Of a stretch of DNA of 64,000 bases, positions 23,910 through 36,557 are shown one piece after another. The notes beneath the pieces are model-generated. The model did no database searches, was not told the origin of the DNA, and saw only the letters and a list, made by a program, of their open reading frames with translations. Location of the stretch: the NCBI GenBank assembly GCA_019914995.1, contig CM034145.1:4781262-4845261 (forward strand). Reading direction: 5' to 3'. The stretch is from Acanthochlamys bracteata. Lineage: Eukaryota > Streptophyta > Magnoliopsida > Pandanales > Velloziaceae. The position numbers and the translations under genes are program-made. The first letter of the stretch is position 1. Every line of letters begins with the position of its first letter.

Positions 23910-26900
23910 TTAAGATTTAGCTCCCAATCCTCGCGACTTTGGTCGCCGTACGGCAGTCAATGATCTGGTCATTCCTTGGGCATCTTTTCCCAAGCCAGTG
24001 CCAGGAACAAAACCCATTTTTGTCATCATCTTTGAACCAAAACCCCTCGTATGCTTCTCAAAGGCACCAATTCCTCCAGATTGTACTGACCTAGGTATAA
24101 CAACAGTTGTTTCAACTGTTGCTTCACTGAATTCGACACCTAATCCAAGCGATTTGGGCCGTTGGATAGGTTCAATTGGCACAGACATCCCCCAACCATC
24201 CTTACCCAAACCACTACCTTCAACATAACCCATCTTGGCCATCATTCTAGAACCAAAGCCTTTTGTGTGTACCTCAAAAGCTCCGATCTTGCTACTGCTA
24301 CTGCCTTGGGCAGCTTCTTCCACCTTATCTCCACTTGAATTTATAACCATTGAGGCTGAATCATTTTGCATTGTACCTGAAGATACAAATGAAACAGGTC
24401 TTTCGGCAAAAGATACTAAACTCTTCTTTTGTTTGTATCTTCCATTTTCATTAGCCAGCTTTGCTGGAGCAGAGCTAGGGTGAGATTCAGGACTAAAAAA
24501 TATTTTTCTACTGGTTTTGGTTTTGCTCTTTGAATTTGATCTAGGATCACTGATAGTAAAGTCCTCTTCTACAAGTCCCAGCAACTGAAAATGTCAAATT
24601 TCCATGTCAGTAACAGTAATCAGTAGCATTCTTACTAATGGAACTTGCAACATAACTTCATCCAAGTATGCTGCAAAAAAGTGGCTATAAAGCTAGGGAG
24701 CATTAACTTTATCACTGTATCTTTTCAGTGTTCTTAAGGTGTTGACTCGCCAAAAGTACATAACAAAAAGCTAAGAAGGACTAGGTTTAGACACGAAATA
24801 TAAACTGATTGACTCATATCTAAAAGATCCATTTCTAGGCATTTGTAAGGAATCATCATCACGTACAATTTGCATAACGATTGTGATAGAGGAAGCACTA
24901 GATCATGCTTCCCAAGTGAAAGGCATGGAGCTTCATGAAATCAATGTAATGCATTTGCTTGGAACATGATTCACAATAAGCAAACAAAAAGAGCATGCTT
25001 GCAAAAGTAGGCAAAGAAGAGTATCGACTCCTACCTGACAAATTCAGAAACCCATGTACACCTAAATAAAACCAGATATATGATCATGTAGTAAAAACCC
25101 ATTCCTATTGGTGTGTTACCTTTCCTAGTCGAAGTGTATCACTTGAAGAAGGCAAGCAAGTATGTACAGTCCGTGTTACTGTAACAAACCTATTAAAGTA
25201 TATGAAGTTAATCCAGTATTCACAAAAAATAAAAATTAAAAAGAAATTTTTCAAAACTAATATTAATAGGAACTAAGAATTGAGGTGCCCAACTGAGGAC
25301 CTAAGGAGCTTCCTTAGGTACTTGGGCTAGAACCTGCGAACAGCCTTGCAAATGTCTCTTTGTACCAAATGTTATAAAGGTTCAGCCAGTCAAGGTTCAC
25401 TTCACCATGCCCAAGTACCTAACCAGGCACCTCAGAACCTTCTGAGAACAGTGGCAAACATAGCATAGTAAGGAGTTAAAAATTGATAGGTAAGATGCAT
25501 ACCTCTTCTTGCCAGATCCCTGACAGCCACTACGTAACCGATAAATAGATGCTAGTCGTTGTACCTAAGGAACCCACAATAATTTCAAAACAATTTGCAG
25601 AGAAAAATATTATTTAGCATTTAATATCACATCATCTAGCTAGTATGTACTCTCCAATCAAAACCCCTTGTCAGCTTGAGATAATGCAATAAAATCCAGA
25701 AAAGTATGTACTTTTGCAATTTTCATAAATGGAAACTTAGGCTCATATAGGCAGCAAACACTTTGTCCCAGCCAATATAAAAATCCACATACAAAAGGCT
25801 CAAACTTAGGTGTGTTGTGCTTCAGCCACGAATTTTAATAACATCTGAGCATCATAAGCATTTATTGGCATACACTAATAACAAGGCTGGGCCACTAATA
25901 ACTTCTAGATGGAGGATGCCACAACACATAAACAACTGCACTGAGGCTTTCTAGGGAAATCCCTGTCAACCTGCATTAGAAGTTACAGATGAAATAATTT
26001 TTTAATATAACAATCAGAAATGTCCGACAAGGAACCCATAACTATTTAATAACCCAGATGTCTGACATGACTTGGCTTGAAATTTAGAGTCAGAAAAAGT
26101 AGAACCTTGAGTAAGGCTAATTGTAATAGAGAAGATAATACACCACCTAGCACGTACTCAAGAGTAATGCTATGACAATGATCGATTGCCATGAATCCAG
26201 ACTCTTAAGTACATTGGCATGCACTTGACAGACATGCCTTTAACAGCTCGAAAGAGCGGGAGCAACAGCAAGGTGGTAGTATGTGGACTTCCTCACACGG
26301 AGATAGTGAAACTGGGCTATTGAATATTCCAAGAGAAATGCAGCATTGTCGTTGTCGAAGACGAATTATATAACAGGGACTTATTGTGGGGAAAGCAGCT
26401 TATGGAGGGGGTGATGGCTGAGTTTAAGCAAGAAGTCATGGAATCATTTTGCTAAAGTTTGATGGACTTTTGTCCCTAGTAAACTATAACGAGGATGTAG
26501 CCTCATGATGTTGTGGGGAGTCAGGATGGGGGACATGCAATCTTCAGGGATGTCCATCTTTAAATGTACAGACATGTTGTGAAATTATAATCTTTCTTAA
26601 TCTTATACTGAGGCCCGAGATAACACCAAACACCTCTCAGATTTACATGGTCAAAATGCAATCTCATCAATTTTTCTGCTAGTTCTTACTTGTACAGAAT
26701 CTAACTATGTACTTGAGCATTGGGATTGGTGGTAGCCACAAAATCGAATGTACTTACCATTAAATTTGTGTAATTTATCATCCAAGCATTGCTCTACTGT
26801 CTAATGGAAGTTGTAGCACCATCATGCACTATCTTTAATAATTTGAATCCATTAAAGCAACCATGATATTAACATATTCAATTTTAATGAACTACAACTT

Positions 26901-29225
26901 GATAACTGATCCAAAAGAACTAAAATTATGAACCTCTGAATTTAATGGGTCTCATACTAGAACTTTTGCCTAGCTTAAAAGAAAAATGAGTCTTGTTCAA
27001 ACTAGAAATGGCATATGTGGTAAAACATTTGCAAAAGATGAGCAAGAAAGAACCTGGGAACAATCACGAGAATGCATGGGCTGAAATGATAACGTATCAA
27101 CTTCATTTAACACCATTTTCCTAAGCCTCTGCAAGAAAGAAAAAGCATATACTTAACTAGTATGATTCAAATTACACTTTAGGATGGTTTGTTAAAACAA
27201 AATTCCAAAGCTGCATACAGGAAGACACCTTTTCAAAACAGAAAGTGATCCATATTTAAAAGCGTAGGAATTCAAAGTGCCTGAGGGCAATTTGATAGTT
27301 TCAAAATGTTCCACTATATCTATATATACAAAAAAAGTATTATAGAAGAATAAGGTTAACCGCATTTATTTGATCAAGATCCACTCCATGATTTATCGCC
27401 CTCTCTCTTCGTTTCTTAGCGATTTGATCTCGCCTGTGTTTCTTCTTCGCACCTATGTGAAGATACACCAACCAATAATCATTGAAAAAGAATCTTACAC
27501 AAGTAAGATAGCAAGCTGAAAAATGACAAAGAATAGCTGTTTCCCTTGCTAGCATCAAACAGTATGTCTGAAAGCCTAGTTAGTTCAACAAACAAAAAGT
27601 AGAATCAGCATGCCTTCCAGAAAGACAGGTTGGATGACATATAGCTGCCACTGATTGGAACTGGACTCAATTTCAACATAGTAATACTGGGGAAAGTAAA
27701 TTTGGAACTCTTGCAGTTATTCTCAATCATGATGTAGATCACAGACAAAACCAGTAAGACATCCTCTATTTTATTGCTACTTTTTTCTTTTAAAATTTGG
27801 AAGGTAGTTACTAGTATTACCGCAGAAATGCACTCTGCTTTCTAAAAGACAAGGGTGAATAAAAAAAGCTGAGTTACTACTTTGGAGCTTTATCACGACA
27901 CATCAGGAGATGAGGTTATAGAAGCAAGTGAAATAGCATTTATCTAAACCTGGAACATTCTTGTACTTCTTACTCCTCTGAGCTTCACTAAGCCATGACT
28001 GTGACAACTGTGTATTTGACTTCTTCCTGGCGGAATGTCTCCTGGTATCTTTAACAAACATAAGATCATCAAATGCATCAACAACCCTTTTCACATCAGG
28101 AGAATCGACATTGGCAACCTTTCCCTTCTTCGCCTTGGACTTCCTCATCCCATATTCTCTTGAAGCATTCATCAAAGCAACACCACCAAGCATTCCATCA
28201 CCATCTTCATCACCGTAATCATCACTGCTCCAATCACTATCAGAAAATCCATCATCATCATGAACCCCCATCTTCTGCTTCATCAACCACTCTGCTTCTA
28301 ACAAAACTGAACTGCCACCAATTCCAACCAAATAGTCATCGGCCACTTCCTCATCAATCTCTGAGCCATCCTCAAAGCTCAAAGACAGCTCATCATCCTC
28401 CAAAACCCCTTCTTCCTCTTCCTCTTCTTCATCACTACACAAAGACGATTCATCAGAAGCCGATGCCCCGATATCACCATAATCTTCCTCAGGAGATGAC
28501 ACATCCTCCGTGTATAATCTAAGGCTTCCTATCGAAATGAATGCATTGTTCCTCTTCTTGTTCCTATTCTTCTGCACCTTACTACCCTCCCCAACTTCTG
28601 TCTCCTCCAATTTCTCTACTTCTTGATCTTCTCCTTCATCTTCCTCATCAACATTCTCTATTTTTAGTTCTTTTTCCTCCTCTCCACCTTCTCCTCCTTC
28701 AACTTCTTCCGATCGTTCTTCACCATTATCGTCAGCATTGAACCCAAGACCCCGCCGGGACCCATCACACAATGCAGAAACTCCAGGGCCGTACTCATAC
28801 AAGGGGACGAAGCTAACAGCAGCAGGAGCATCACCGGGAGACGGTGAGGTGGGGTCGATAAGCTGGTCTGAAGGGGAAACAGGGTACGCGTAAGAGAATA
28901 GGTTTTCCTCAACTCTAGAAACGGTATCCGGCCTTCTTTTCCCTCTCCGGCCACCGCATCGTGTCTTTCCTGTAATAAACAGAGAGACGAGAATTTTATT
29001 TCAATATAAGAAATTTTAAGTGCTATAATTTTGATTGGAAAGGAAATGGGGGAACGGATACAAACCTGAGGGAGAAGAAGGAGAGTTCCAATCGAACAGA
29101 TCCCCGGCGGCAACAAACTGTGAAGGGTTTCCGCCGGTGACGGTAGCACCGTCACGGCCGTGGCGGTGGCGGCGGCGGCGAGATGGTTCGAGATTGCGTC
29201 CTGGTCCTCGAGTTCCTCCTCCCAT
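23910..29225 (-). CDS. SQS1-like protein: R3H domain and two G-patch domains, 7 exons, 717 aa
   Basis: G-patch proteins bind and activate DEAH helicases. SQS1/Pfa1 acts with Prp43 in splicing and ribosome biogenesis in yeast, and a nuclear RNA-processing role is inferred here. Exons: 29225-29066, 28969-27950, 27452-27361, 27128-27054, 25564-25503, 25189-25120, 24584-23910; all phases agree, 2154 nt. Domain order: a Gly/Arg-rich start (MGGGTRGPGRN), a long Glu/Asp-rich disordered region to about residue 390, a basic stretch AKKKHRRDQIAKKRRERA, an R3H-like region about 430-490 (QPMHSRDCSQVQRLASIYRL, then RFVTVTRT), and two G-patches near 592-641 and 665-715 (KGFGSRMMAKMGYVEGSGLG and RGFGSKMMTKMGFVPGTGLG). 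The second ends the protein at RPKSRGLGAKS. The structure matches plant D111/G-patch proteins of this type; intron 4 (about 1.5 kb) holds unassigned sequence. Confidence 0.92.
25289..25430. repeat. Short imperfect inverted repeat in SQS1-like intron 5
   Basis: CCTTAGGTACTTGGGC near 25312 pairs with GCCCAAGTACCTAA near 25409. The flanking AGGTGCC/GGCACCT adds a further partial match. Possibly part of a degraded element in the intron. Confidence 0.4.
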
Positions 29226-29679
29226 GAAATTCTGATTTGATATTTCTCTTGGATTGAAATCAAGTATGAAAGAAAGAACGAAGAGCGATGTTCGTGAAAG
29301 ATCCTGATCTTCTTCGGCAAAGCCGGGCCTATGTGTTTGTGGCAAATGGATCCAATCAGAAAATTTGGACCGAGTCGAAAAATGGGCTATAAGGATGTTT
29401 ATGAGTGATTATTACAAAAAAAAATTTAAACGTAAAATATTTTTTAAACTTTTCTAAAATAAATTTTATTTTTACTTCAAAATTTTAAATAAAATAACAT
29501 AAATTTTATATTATTTAAATTTCTAAAAATTTTATAAAATATTTTTAAAATTTTATTTAGAAATATAAAATAAAAAATAAAATTAAAAGGAGAAAATATG
29601 AATGGGATAAGAAATGCCAAACAGGCTCCCTCATGTGACTACAATAATATTAATTGTTAGTCAATGCAATCGTCACTAG

Positions 29680-30535
29680 CTCGAATATGGTAAGGGATCT
29701 CTATTACCCATTGTCATCACATTCGAACCGAAACGTCCGGATCGACTCGAAAATTATCGATTTGGACGATAAATCGGTCCAAATTTGCAAAAAAATTGTC
29801 GATACTAATTGATCTATTTCGACATATTTTAACCCGCTTTAATCCGATAGATCCGTCCATTCGTATCAAATCGAATTGAATAAAATTTTTTAAAAATTAA
29901 TTAGAAAATTTAAATTAATAATATATTTAATATAAAATAATTATTAATATTTTTATATTAAAAATAATATGTAGTTTAGATTTTGCATTTGAATTGATAA
30001 TACAAAAATATAATTATTTATATCTTATTTGTAAATATAAATTATTAGTGATTTTAAAATTTTATATTGTAAAATATTCAGACTCAAATATGTATATCTA
30101 AAAAAGTGATTATATATTTTTTATAATTTATTTATTTTATAATTTTATCTTCTTCTAATTTCCTAATTTATTTAAATATTTCTTATTATAAATTTTTGTT
30201 TTTATTATTATTGTTGGTGGTGGTAATACTATGGTGACAATATTTCAATTTTTACTGTAATTGTTATTGATATTGTTGTTGATATAGTAATACTATAGTA
30301 AAAATATTTTGAATTTTTGATGTGATTACTGCTGCTATTATTTTTGCTAGTGCCATAATAGCAGTAAGTTTTTCACTGTGATTATTATTATTATTGGTTA
30401 AAATATTTTAATATTATTGACCCGATAGTTTAACCGATTGATTCGACGGATCAATCCGAGAACCGTAATTCAGACAGTTTTTCGATTCGATATCTGATTC
30501 TGACAATTATGCCATTACCAACTAAATGGTAGGGA
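29680..30535. mobile_element. Degraded hAT-like MITE
   Basis: The left side reads CATTGTCATCACATTCGAACC and the reverse complement of the right side reads AATTGTCAGAATCAGATATCGAA, a degenerate inverted pair. ATGGTAAGGGATC on the left and ATGGTAGGGATT on the right could be remnants of a target duplication. The interior is A+T-rich with ATT/GTT-rich low-complexity sequence. Confidence 0.3.
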
Positions 30536-31621
30536 TTTAAATTACTACAACATTCTATTATAAAAGAAGAAAAATGTCTGAAAATTGAATTCGAGATATG
30601 TATATTACCTTCGGTGCGAACTTGCGATTCTCCTTGTAAGTTGGACCACATAGATTTAAAATTTGTTTACTTGTTCAGAAGTGAATGTTTAGAAAATAAT
30701 TTTTAAAAAATGAATAGAAAGTAAATTTCTATAAGTGAAATTCTGAAAATAAATATAAAAGTCATCTTGGAGCGAAATTTTTGATCGAAAAAAGTCACTT
30801 TCAAAAAAAATCTCCTGTTTTAACTTCAAATTGATGAAGTGAGCTGCTTTTAGCGAAAACCTAAATTAAGAGTGTTTTTATATACACGTATTTAAAATTT
30901 TCGAAACTAAATTTTATAAAAATGAATTCGATAAAAATAATATTTAAAATAATATTTAAAACATATGAAATAAAGTTTAAATTTAATTTTGAATAGAGAT
31001 AAAGTTCGAGATAAAAGTAAATTTTGAACAAATAATTAAAATACGTAAACTAATTAAACTCAAAATTTAAAAAAAAAAATAAAATTTGGTGTATAAAATA
31101 AGCCTTAAGTGTCTGTCATATCTAACATAGATAATATGAATACAAATAAGAGAATGCCCTCGTATCTTTTTGCACTGTAAAATTTTATTTTCTCTTTTGC
31201 GTCTTTGTTGTTTCTCTATTTTACAAATCAAAGCAATATTTTTCACAACTTTTTATTTCAATATTTTAAATAAATTTTTAATAATATTTTATATTTTTTA
31301 AATTGAAAAGATATAAATATATTTACACTGTAAATTTTTTATTATTTATGAAATACAAAATTTATTTTTAATTTTTTTAAATATTTTTATCTCAAAATAG
31401 CTTCATTTAATTAAATAATATATAAGGGTGTTTTTAAATTAAATTCCAAAAAGTATATTATTAAATTAATATAACAAATCATTCAAAATATTACTATTTT
31501 TATAAAAAAAAGTTTATTTTTTATATTGTAAACTCGTATTTAAAAAGTCATTTTTTAAGAAATTACTTCACAGATAGAAACACATCTTTCATGGTTTTCA
31601 TGCTGTGAGATAGTATATATT

Positions 31622-31868
31622 TAGGAAAGCGTTTGGGATTAAATTCCAAAATGGGTTTGTGAAATTAAAGATATTTTTAACAAATTTTTTGAAAAATAGT
31701 TTATTTTTTTTTTTTTATAAAAAAATAAAAAATATGCAATAAAAAAGATCTCACTGTAGAATTTTTTAACTTTCTAAATTTTTAAATAAATTTTTTATAT
31801 ATTTATAAAATATGTATTTGAAATGAGTTTTGAAAAGTTTGTTGGAGAAAGAAAGCCAAACACCCTTT
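31622..31868. mobile_element. Miniature element with GTTTGG termini
   Basis: Left GGAAAGCGTTTGGGATT and reverse-complemented right AAAGGGTGTTTGGCTTTC form a short inverted pair around the shared A+T-rich module. Confidence 0.45.
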
Positions 31869-34157
31869 ATCAGTCAAGTAGATGTTTGAAAATGCTTTTT
31901 TTTTTAAATTTATATTTTTAATAAAATTTTTAAATATTTTATAAATTTTTTAAAATATAAAATATAAAATAATTCTATATATCTGTTAAAAATAAAATTC
32001 ATTTTAAAAATTTTTTTTCTAAAATATCTAACTTTTTAAGAAAAACTTTTTTTAATAAGTATTTTCAAGTATCCGCTAAATTATTTTATAAAAATAATTA
32101 CTAGCTAGATCCAAGAAGTTCAACTATAATTTTTTATAAAAAAACTAAAAAAGTGTGGAGAGGTTGTTGTGAGCTTTAAAGTTTAAACTTGGAAACTTGA
32201 ATGATAATCTTCATGGCTTACTTCAGCTAAACTCTTAACATGTCTTTAGCCACTTTACTTTCTTAATAAACAAGTGTATTTTTTTATTCTTAAAACTCAA
32301 TGTTTTACTAATAAATTACTTTCAACTAAATAAATAATATAAAAAATTATTTCAAATTCACTTTTTAATAAAATAATACCAAAATCTAAAATTTTACTTT
32401 TATTAGTTTATTGACAGTAACTCATTTTTTCTAAAAGAACCCCAAAAATAAAATATGTTCTTATCAAATTAATATATATTTTTAACAATTTTAAGAGAGT
32501 AACTCCTTAGATCTGATATAATATAGCAAAATTACTATTTTTATAATCATATTGATTTATGAATTACATTAGAATAAAGGAGTCACTAAATAATTAACTT
32601 TAGAGCTGAGTAAAATTATTTAAGTAGTAATATTAATAATTATTCAGTTATCATATATGGACACATTTCATGTACTCAAAGATTGTAGCAACGAATAAGA
32701 ATAAAAATAATTTCTGATCCAATCCTTAATTAAAGGACTTAAATAGATTATAATAGTTTTTAATACTTAACGAGTGAAAACAAAAGACAAACTTATTAAT
32801 TTTGTAAGGCTTTAGTAGTTAGGCTACCTTCTCCTTCTTTTAGTGGTGTTTCAACAAACCACCGACAACCTCAGGGTGAGATTTGGGTAAGTTCTTTTTT
32901 TTAACTTTTAAAAAAAAAATTTTCTTTTATGTTTTTTATAAATTATTTATAATATTATACAAAATTTATTTAAAGTTTTATAAAATATACAAAAATTTAT
33001 GTCGTAAAATTTTGTTATTATTTATTTTTTTTAGATAAAACATAAATTTTATTTTTTAAAATATGATATAAATATTGTTTATTTCAAACATTTTTTTAAT
33101 AAATATTTTCAAATATCTCCCGTGACTTCTACATTTAATCATGTAGAGAACCAGATTTACTGCATAATATAATTATACAATATTTACTTTTTTTGTTAAA
33201 TTTTATAATTTAATTATTTTTCATATTTCATTTTACTTTAAATTTATCAAATCATATCAAATTTATTTTCATCGAACTTAATTTTTTCTAAATTAGTTTT
33301 TTAAAACTAACTTTCTGTCAGTACACATATTTCTCAAAATTGGTTCGGTTTAGCGATAAAACTGGCCTATTAGGGATTGTTTCAAATACTCTTAATTCAA
33401 TTTTACGAAAATAAAAAAATGAAAAAAAGAATTTTTTGAAACATAAATTAAAAGTGAAGTTTAATTTTATATTTTAATTATTTATTTAAATGAGTTAAAG
33501 TGAGCTTATATTTTATATTTTAATTATTTTTAAAAGTGAGTTGAAAGTAAAAAAAATGACAAAGAGAGTGAAAATAAGAGGATAAAATTCAAGTGAAATG
33601 GAGATCTACGTGGAACTGTAGTTGAATTTTTTTATAGTATTGAGATATGTGAACTTATCAGACTCCAAATTTGACAAAAAATTTTAAAATTTTGGTGAAT
33701 TGAAACACATCGCTATATTACTGAAGACTGGTCTGTTCAAATAATGATTTCGGTTCGGTTCGGTTCATATAACAACAGTAACTAACGCATCATCATTCAT
33801 CATACAAGATCAAAAAAAGAAATCAAATACCAAAGTGAGATTATTACCGTAAAATTATAATTCAACTCTTCTAACCCATAAATAGCTGGTCATGTTTTGA
33901 AAAGAAAACAATTAGCAATCATAGCGTTACAAGAATTTTTTTGTATAATAAAAAAATTTAATAAATAATAAAAGAATTTATTTAACAAAGACAAAGAAGT
34001 GCCAACCGTATCTAAAGAATCAATTGTTATTTATTGTTATTATTTTTGAAGTGAAATCCGGCCTATTTTATCATCCTATTCTTAAATTATTAGTTACCAA
34101 TTCCATTCTCATCCCGATCCCGCAAACCTTGCTATAAACTCTTCGATTCTGCCGTCT

Positions 34158-34171
34158 CTCTCTCTCTCTAC
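34158..34171. repeat. CT microsatellite in TMN leader
   Basis: A short CT run in the predicted 5' UTR of the TMN gene, a common feature of plant leaders. Confidence 0.7.
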
Positions 34172-34223
34172 AACAGAAGAACACCCCTCAGAGCTTCACA
34201 ATTTCTGTTTTATTCGATTCAAG

Positions 34224-34523
34224 GCAAGTTTAGATCTAGTCTTTTGTTTAATTTGATCTATGTTGTTGTTCTCGAAGCATTTGTTGTCTTGCGAAGTTTG
34301 TTTCATATTGAATTTAATTGTTGCATGCAACTGTTCGATCTAATGTTTAAGAGAACTGAAACGCTTACTTATTCTGTAGATCTACGTTTTTCTTTCTCTA
34401 GCACATTGAAATCTACTCTTAGGCTTAGAAATCTCATTTGTGTTCATTAGATTTGTTCGCTAGTTAAAATTTTTTATTAGATCGAGCTTTGGTGATTGAA
34501 ATTTTCATTTGGGTTCGTTCTAG
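34224..34523 (+). other. Predicted 5'-UTR intron of TMN gene, GC-AG type
   Basis: The leader contains TTCAAG|GCAAGTTT at 34224 and a T-rich run ending TCGTTCTAG at 34523, followed by ATCTGGTGC and the ATG at 34578. Leader introns are usual in plant TMN genes. The donor is a textbook AG|GCAAGT GC-type site. No transcript evidence is available here. Confidence 0.5.
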
Positions 34524-34577
34524 ATCTGGTGCTGGATCGAGCTGTTCAGCAGCTGGACTGCTGAATCCGGCTTAAAG

Positions 34578-36557
34578 ATGGAGTCTTTAGCAAAACTTAA
34601 GATCTGGGCCGTGCTCTTTGCCCTCGTAATCGGATCCGGCGAAGCGTTTTACCTCCCTGGTAGCTACCCGCACAAGTATGCAGTCGGCGATGCTTTATCG
34701 GTGAAGGTTAACTCCCTTACATCGATTGAGACTGAGATGCCTTTCAGCTACTACAGTCTCCCATTCTGTGTCCCAAAGGAAGGTATTAAGGACAGTGCGG
34801 AGAATCTCGGGGAGCTCCTTATGGGTGACAGGATCGAGAATTCGCCTTACAAATTCAAGATGTTCACAAATGAATCTGACATTCTCCTCTGCCGCACAGA
34901 CCCGCTTAAGCCTGAGCAGTTCAATCTTCTCAAGAAGAGAATTGATGAGATGTACCAAGTCAATTTGATCCTGGATAACCTTCCTGCTATCAGATACACC
35001 AAAAGGGATGACCTTTTACTCCGCTGGACTGGGTACCCTGTTGGTGTTCGTGTTAGAGATGCCTACTATCTGTTCAACCATCTCAAGTTCACTGTTCTTA
35101 TTCACAAGTATGAGGATACCAATGTGGCTCGTGTGATGGGTACAGGGGATGCTGCCGAAATGATTCCTACAAATGATAAAACTGGTGGATCTGATGGTGC
35201 TCCGGGCTACATGGTTGTTGGGTTTGAGGTTGTTCCTTGCAGCTACCAACATAACACTGAGTTAATTAAGAATGCGAACATGTATGATAAGTACCCTGCC
35301 AAGATCCAGTGCGATCCAACGACCGTTGCCATGCAAATCAAAGAGAATCAGCCATTGGTTTTCACCTACGAGGTTGGATTTGTGGAGAGCAACATCAAGT
35401 GGCCTTCCCGTTGGGATGCATACCTCAAGATGGAGGGAGCTAAGGTGCACTGGTTCTCAATCCTCAATTCACTTATGGTGATTGCATTCCTTGCTGGCAT
35501 CGTGCTTGTCATTTTCTTGAGAACAGTGAGAAGGGATCTAACCCGGTATGATGAGCTTGATAAGGAGGCCCAAGCACAAATGAATGAGGAGCTCTCCGGG
35601 TGGAAGCTAGTTGTTGGTGATGTGTTTAGGGCTCCAAGTAACCCTACTTTGCTTTGTGTAATGGTTGGCGATGGTGTTCAAATTCTCGGGATGGGTGTGG
35701 TGACCATCTTGTTTGCAGCTCTTGGGTTCATGTCGCCCGCTTCTAGGGGGACTCTTATCTCAGGTATGCTGTTCTTCTATCTTGTACTTGGGATTGCAGC
35801 TGGTTATACTGCCGTGAGGCTTTGGAAGACTATCAAAGGAGGTGATCATTCTGGATGGGTTTCGGTTTCATGGCGAGTTGCTTGTTTCTTCCCTGGCATT
35901 TCCTTCCTCATATTGACAACGCTCAATTTCTTGCTCTGGGGTAGCCACAGTACTGGTGCCATTCCTATTTCCTTGTTCATTGTCCTCATCTTACTCTGGT
36001 TCTGCATATCGGTTCCGCTTACACTTGTTGGTGGGTTCCTTGGTGTAAAGGCACCGCACATTGAGTTACCTGTTAGAACCAATCAAATCCCTCGTGAGAT
36101 TCCTCCTCAAAAATACCCGTCCTGGTTGTTGGTTCTTGGTGCTGGAACCTTACCCTTTGGCACACTCTTCATTGAACTCTTCTTCATCATGTCTAGCCTT
36201 TGGATGGGCCGTGTGTACTATGTGTTTGGGTTCCTCTTCGTCGTGATTATCCTTCTGGTTGTTGTTTGTGCTGAGGTTTCCCTTGTTCTCACTTATATGC
36301 ACCTATGTGTGGAAGATTGGAAGTGGTGGTGGAAATCCTTCTTCTCATCTGGTTCAGTTGCAATCTACATTTTCTTGTACTCGATCAACTATCTTGTCTT
36401 CGATCTCAAGAGCTTGAGTGGCCCGGTGTCTGCTACCCTTTATCTTGGCTACTCCCTGTTCATGGTTCTCGCCGTCATGCTTGCTACAGGCACTGTTGGA
36501 TTCATCTCTTCTTTCTGGTTTGTTCATTATCTATTCTCTTCTGTAAAACTTGACTGA
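34578..36557 (+). CDS. Transmembrane 9 superfamily member (EMP70/TMN), 659 aa, single coding exon
   Basis: A Golgi/endosomal nine-span membrane protein of the endomembrane-70 family, implicated in cargo sorting. The whole family signature is in one uninterrupted frame. It starts with a signal peptide MESLAKLKIWAVLFALVIG followed by FYLPGSYPHKY. A lumenal N-terminal domain of about 270 residues follows (SYYSLPFCVP, WTGYPVGVR, EVVPCSY, then ESNIKWPSRWDAYL). Nine hydrophobic segments begin at about residue 296 (HWFSILNSLMVIAFLAGIVL). The conserved QKYPSWLLVLGAGTLPFGTL and the DWKWWWKSFFSSGS stretch precede a C-terminal VKLD, a KXD/E-type Golgi retention/COPI signal known in plant TMNs. Length and intronless coding region fit Arabidopsis TMN7-type proteins. 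It is intact and likely functional. Confidence 0.97.
   Translation: MESLAKLKIWAVLFALVIGSGEAFYLPGSYPHKYAVGDALSVKVNSLTSIETEMPFSYYSLPFCVPKEGIKDSAENLGELLMGDRIENSPYKFKMFTNESDILLCRTDPLKPEQFNLLKKRIDEMYQVNLILDNLPAIRYTKRDDLLLRWTGYPVGVRVRDAYYLFNHLKFTVLIHKYEDTNVARVMGTGDAAEMIPTNDKTGGSDGAPGYMVVGFEVVPCSYQHNTELIKNANMYDKYPAKIQCDPTTVAMQIKENQPLVFTYEVGFVESNIKWPSRWDAYLKMEGAKVHWFSILNSLMVIAFLAGIVLVIFLRTVRRDLTRYDELDKEAQAQMNEELSGWKLVVGDVFRAPSNPTLLCVMVGDGVQILGMGVVTILFAALGFMSPASRGTLISGMLFFYLVLGIAAGYTAVRLWKTIKGGDHSGWVSVSWRVACFFPGISFLILTTLNFLLWGSHSTGAIPISLFIVLILLWFCISVPLTLVGGFLGVKAPHIELPVRTNQIPREIPPQKYPSWLLVLGAGTLPFGTLFIELFFIMSSLWMGRVYYVFGFLFVVIILLVVVCAEVSLVLTYMHLCVEDWKWWWKSFFSSGSVAIYIFLYSINYLVFDLKSLSGPVSATLYLGYSLFMVLAVMLATGTVGFISSFWFVHYLFSSVKLD

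Larger units (their letters stand above)
29226..34100. other. Intergenic transposon debris, about 5 kb
   Basis: Extremely A+T-rich, with no gene. Shared A+T-rich modules are seen at about 29400-29640, 31240-31420, 31622-31868, 31880-32075 and 32890-33120. A separate degraded element spans roughly 29680-30535. GGTTCGGTTTAG-type sequence near 33340 and tandem GGTTCGGTTC near 33752 suggest another degraded element end. Confidence 0.5.

Noticed and set aside
26220-26580. Non-A+T-rich patch in an SQS1-like intron as a nested gene or retroelement
   Set aside because: No frame with family-like residues could be read on either strand.
28073-28522. Plus-strand His/Pro-rich 149-codon frame
   Set aside because: Antisense of the Glu/Asp-rich exon 2 of the SQS1-like gene; composition follows from GAA/GAT codons.
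34695-36082. Several 60-90 codon frames on both strands over the TMN gene
   Set aside because: Shadows of one long conserved coding frame (34578-36557).
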